A DNA stretch of 64,000 nucleotides from Cunninghamella blakesleeana (taxonomy: Eukaryota > Mucoromycota > Mucoromycetes > Mucorales > Cunninghamellaceae). Where the stretch lies: positions 249,001 to 313,000 of the forward strand of contig JAFCIZ010000003.1 in the NCBI GenBank assembly GCA_017871115.1, written 5' to 3'. The first letter of the stretch is position 1, and the number at the start of each line of letters is the position of its first letter. The notes under the pieces are model-generated. The model was not told the origin of the DNA and did not search any database. It was given only the letters and a program-made list of their open reading frames with translations. Made by a program: the position numbers and the translations under genes. Positions 62,203 through 64,000 of this stretch are shown here, in pieces.

Positions 62203-63179
62203 GCCTCTATACGTCTAGGCATACTTTCAATATGTTTTATGCACATTTCCGGTGTTATTTTTTTGTACCATATGTGGGCCGCGCGCTCCCATAGTTCTTG
62301 TTTGTTTTTAGGCGGTATGTTGTATGCTGCAAGTTGACACTTAAGATAAAACCACATATTTTCGATTGGATTTAAATCTGGAGAGTATGGTGGCCAATCT
62401 AGAACGTTTATATGATGTTTTTTTATCCATTTAGTGGTAAAAGCTGACTTATGTTTAGGATCATTGTCTTGTTGCAGAAGAACCTCATTCAGTTTCATGC
62501 CATAATCTTTTAAGGTGCCTTTGAAATCGTCCCCTAAAATCTCACAGTACAATTTAGAGTCCATTCCACCTTCTATTTTTGCAATATAACCTGGTCCGTG
62601 TTGCGTAAAACAACTCCACAACATTAAACTTCCACCACCACCCTTATACTTGAAATTGAAATTATGGTCTCGTAAAGGTCTTCCTTTTTTAACCCACGTC
62701 CATAATTTCCCATCGGATCCAAAACGATTTATTTTTGTTTCGTCACTAAAGACGACCTTTTTCCAATCTTCAACTGTCCAGTGTCTATGTGCTTTTGCCC
62801 AATTTAAACGCTTTTTCTTTCGTATAGTAGTAAGTGGCAAAGCGGACTTTTTAATCTCCGAAGCAAAATCATTATTACCAAGGAATCTTCGTATAGAATA
62901 TGCTGAAATATTATAGCCACTAAAACGTAAAGCCCTTGAAGCACCTATAGCTGTAGAAAACTTGCCAGTATAGAAGTTACGAGCAATCAACCTGCCTAAA
63001 TTACATGAGATTTCTGAATGTCGACCAGCATTATTTTTACAATTAACGTAATTGCGTTTTGCAATTTTACTAATGAGACCGAGTGAAATATTCAGTGAAC
63101 TTGCAATACTTCTATATGTTTCTTTATTATTAAGTTTTTCCAAAACTGCCATTTTTTTGTTGTGAGATGTCTTCACCAT
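62203..63179 (-). pseudogene. TcD transposase, C-terminally truncated
   Basis: About 326 of 338 codons: HTH SLNISLGLISKIAKRN, D146 (FSDETKINRFG), D238 (QQDNDPKH) and E273 (SPDLNPIENMW) are all present. It lacks the final dozen residues (VIKQKGGATKW in TcD1); the open frame instead runs into the Merlin inverted repeat and its A-run. This copy supplies the sequence that TcA1 interrupts in TcD1. Confidence 0.92.
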
Positions 63180-63579
63180 TGTTAATGGAATTAGGTTAAT
63201 GAGTAGTAAGATGGTAAAGATTCAAAAAAAATAAAAAAATAAAAAAAACTGTAATTATAGTGACTTAAGGTCTCGGAAAATTTAAAAAATAAAAAAAAAA
63301 ACCATTTTATAATGTCACATAAAAAATTATATTTAAAAGAATTTTATATCTATCATAAAAACAGAAAAAAAAAAAACAGGTTTTTCATACTTTTTTTGAA
63401 ACCCCGTTCATTTAAGGCTTCATACTTTCTCCAGCGCCAATTAGTATATAAAGCATGAAAGCTCATAACCACAGCTCTCATTTGATATAAAAGTTACCAT
63501 TTTGTATTTATATTTAATTTCGAGAAAAATAAAAAAATATAAAAAAAAAAAAAATCGTGAACAATTTCGCTCGTCACTG
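62203..63579 (-). mobile_element. TcD2 element, truncated at the Merlin border
   Basis: Right terminus CAGTGACGAGCGAAATTG (minus strand) with TA at 63580-63581. The other end is missing from the last codons of the transposase onward. Inserted in the spacer of a second LTR-RT1 copy. Confidence 0.93.
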
Positions 63580-63581
63580 TA

Positions 63582-64000
63582 TGTTGTAATAATTATGTAT
63601 TTTGTTGGTTTGGATATAGCTTTTAATGTCTTCAATCACCTTTGGACAAATATATTTTTTTTTTTTTTTTGTGCTGTTTTTTTTTTTTTTTTTTTTTTTA
63701 AATTGATGTTGTTGGAATAATTGTTTGTTAAATAACTGTTATAAAAGATTTGTTGTAATATAAATAATTGTTGTAAATAAATGAAATATATGTTGTAAAT
63801 AAATAAAATAACTATTGTAAAATATAATTTTTTGTTGTATGTGTTGTTGAAATAATAATAATTGTTGTAGAATGTTGTCTTTTGTATAATAATTGTAATA
63901 TAATAAATTGTTATGTTAATATTTGTCTAGCTTTTATCGTCTTCAATTTCCCTTGGACGTATAATAATAATATTTTTTATAATAATTCTTTTTTTTTTTT
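63582..64000 (-). mobile_element. Fragment of a second LTR-RT1 copy (pol-integrase spacer)
   Basis: Close reverse complement of about 12815-13300, including both GTCCAA...ATTGAAGAC motifs and the ACAACA-rich stretches. A T-run near 63653-63700 replaces the (TA)n tract. The element continues beyond the window, with pol expected to the right. Confidence 0.85.

Overview
The window is strongly AT-rich eukaryotic DNA made almost entirely of transposable elements nested in one another. The only host genes I can support are two tRNA genes: tRNA-Val(AAC) at 31427-31500 on the minus strand and tRNA-Lys(TTT) at 43757-43829 on the plus strand. Short introns (67-82 bp), a chromodomain Ty3/gypsy element, a DDE transposase fused to a chromodomain, and many Tc1-type elements suggest an AT-rich fungus, probably an early-diverging one. 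That placement is inference; nothing here fixes the species.

DNA transposons. Six Tc1/mariner families insert at TA and are called TcA-TcF here. TcA has two subfamilies: A1 at 1-343, 1774-3435, 6956-8616 and 56453-58114, and A2 at 751-853, 41166-42823 and 48360-49810. The others are TcB (4318-5962, 56375-59693), TcC (C1 44390-45055, C2 46740-53106, C3 59700-61379), TcD (889-4229, 62203-63579), TcE (47958-52642) and TcF (16984-18665, 34375-36056, 45056-46737, 53220-54206). Many transposase genes are intact and nearly identical between copies, so activity is recent. A Merlin/ISXO2-like element (54207-62202) carries a four-exon transposase gene split by three Tc1 elements. A chromodomain-DDE transposase (49811-51880) is framed by identical 240-bp direct repeats.

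LTR retrotransposons. LTR-RT1 (6083-16218), LTR-RT2 (16282-31319) and LTR-RT3 (24473-31200, inside the 3' LTR of RT2) form one lineage with 4-bp target duplications, a -1 frameshift between gag and pol, and an unrecognised third gene (ORF3) that runs into the 3' LTR. RT1 has integrase as a separate ORF. RT2 and RT3 have no integrase, and although their gag-pol genes are about 99% identical they carry very different ORF3 genes and U3 regions. LTR-RT5 (32695-40257, minus strand) is a chromodomain element with 5-bp duplications; it sits in the integrase gene of an older element, LTR-RT4, whose LTR ends 13 bp upstream of tRNA-Val.

Layout. 1-5962: Tc1 elements and a Merlin fragment. 5965-31420: a stack of LTR-RT1, 2 and 3 inside older LTR remnants beside tRNA-Val. 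31514-43751: LTR-RT4 and LTR-RT5 between the two tRNA genes. 43853-53217: an LTR remnant carrying the C1/F3/C2/TcE/TcA2/chromo-DDE nest. 53220-64000: TcF4, the Merlin element with its insertions, TcD2, and the edge of a second LTR-RT1 copy.

Most notable points: (i) in two Tc1 families the few protein differences between subfamilies cluster in the helix-turn-helix while the inverted-repeat binding sites change too; (ii) an ORF3-plus-U3 cassette differs between near-identical integrase-less retrotransposons; (iii) the frameshift site is followed by a hairpin with a compensatory base-pair change.
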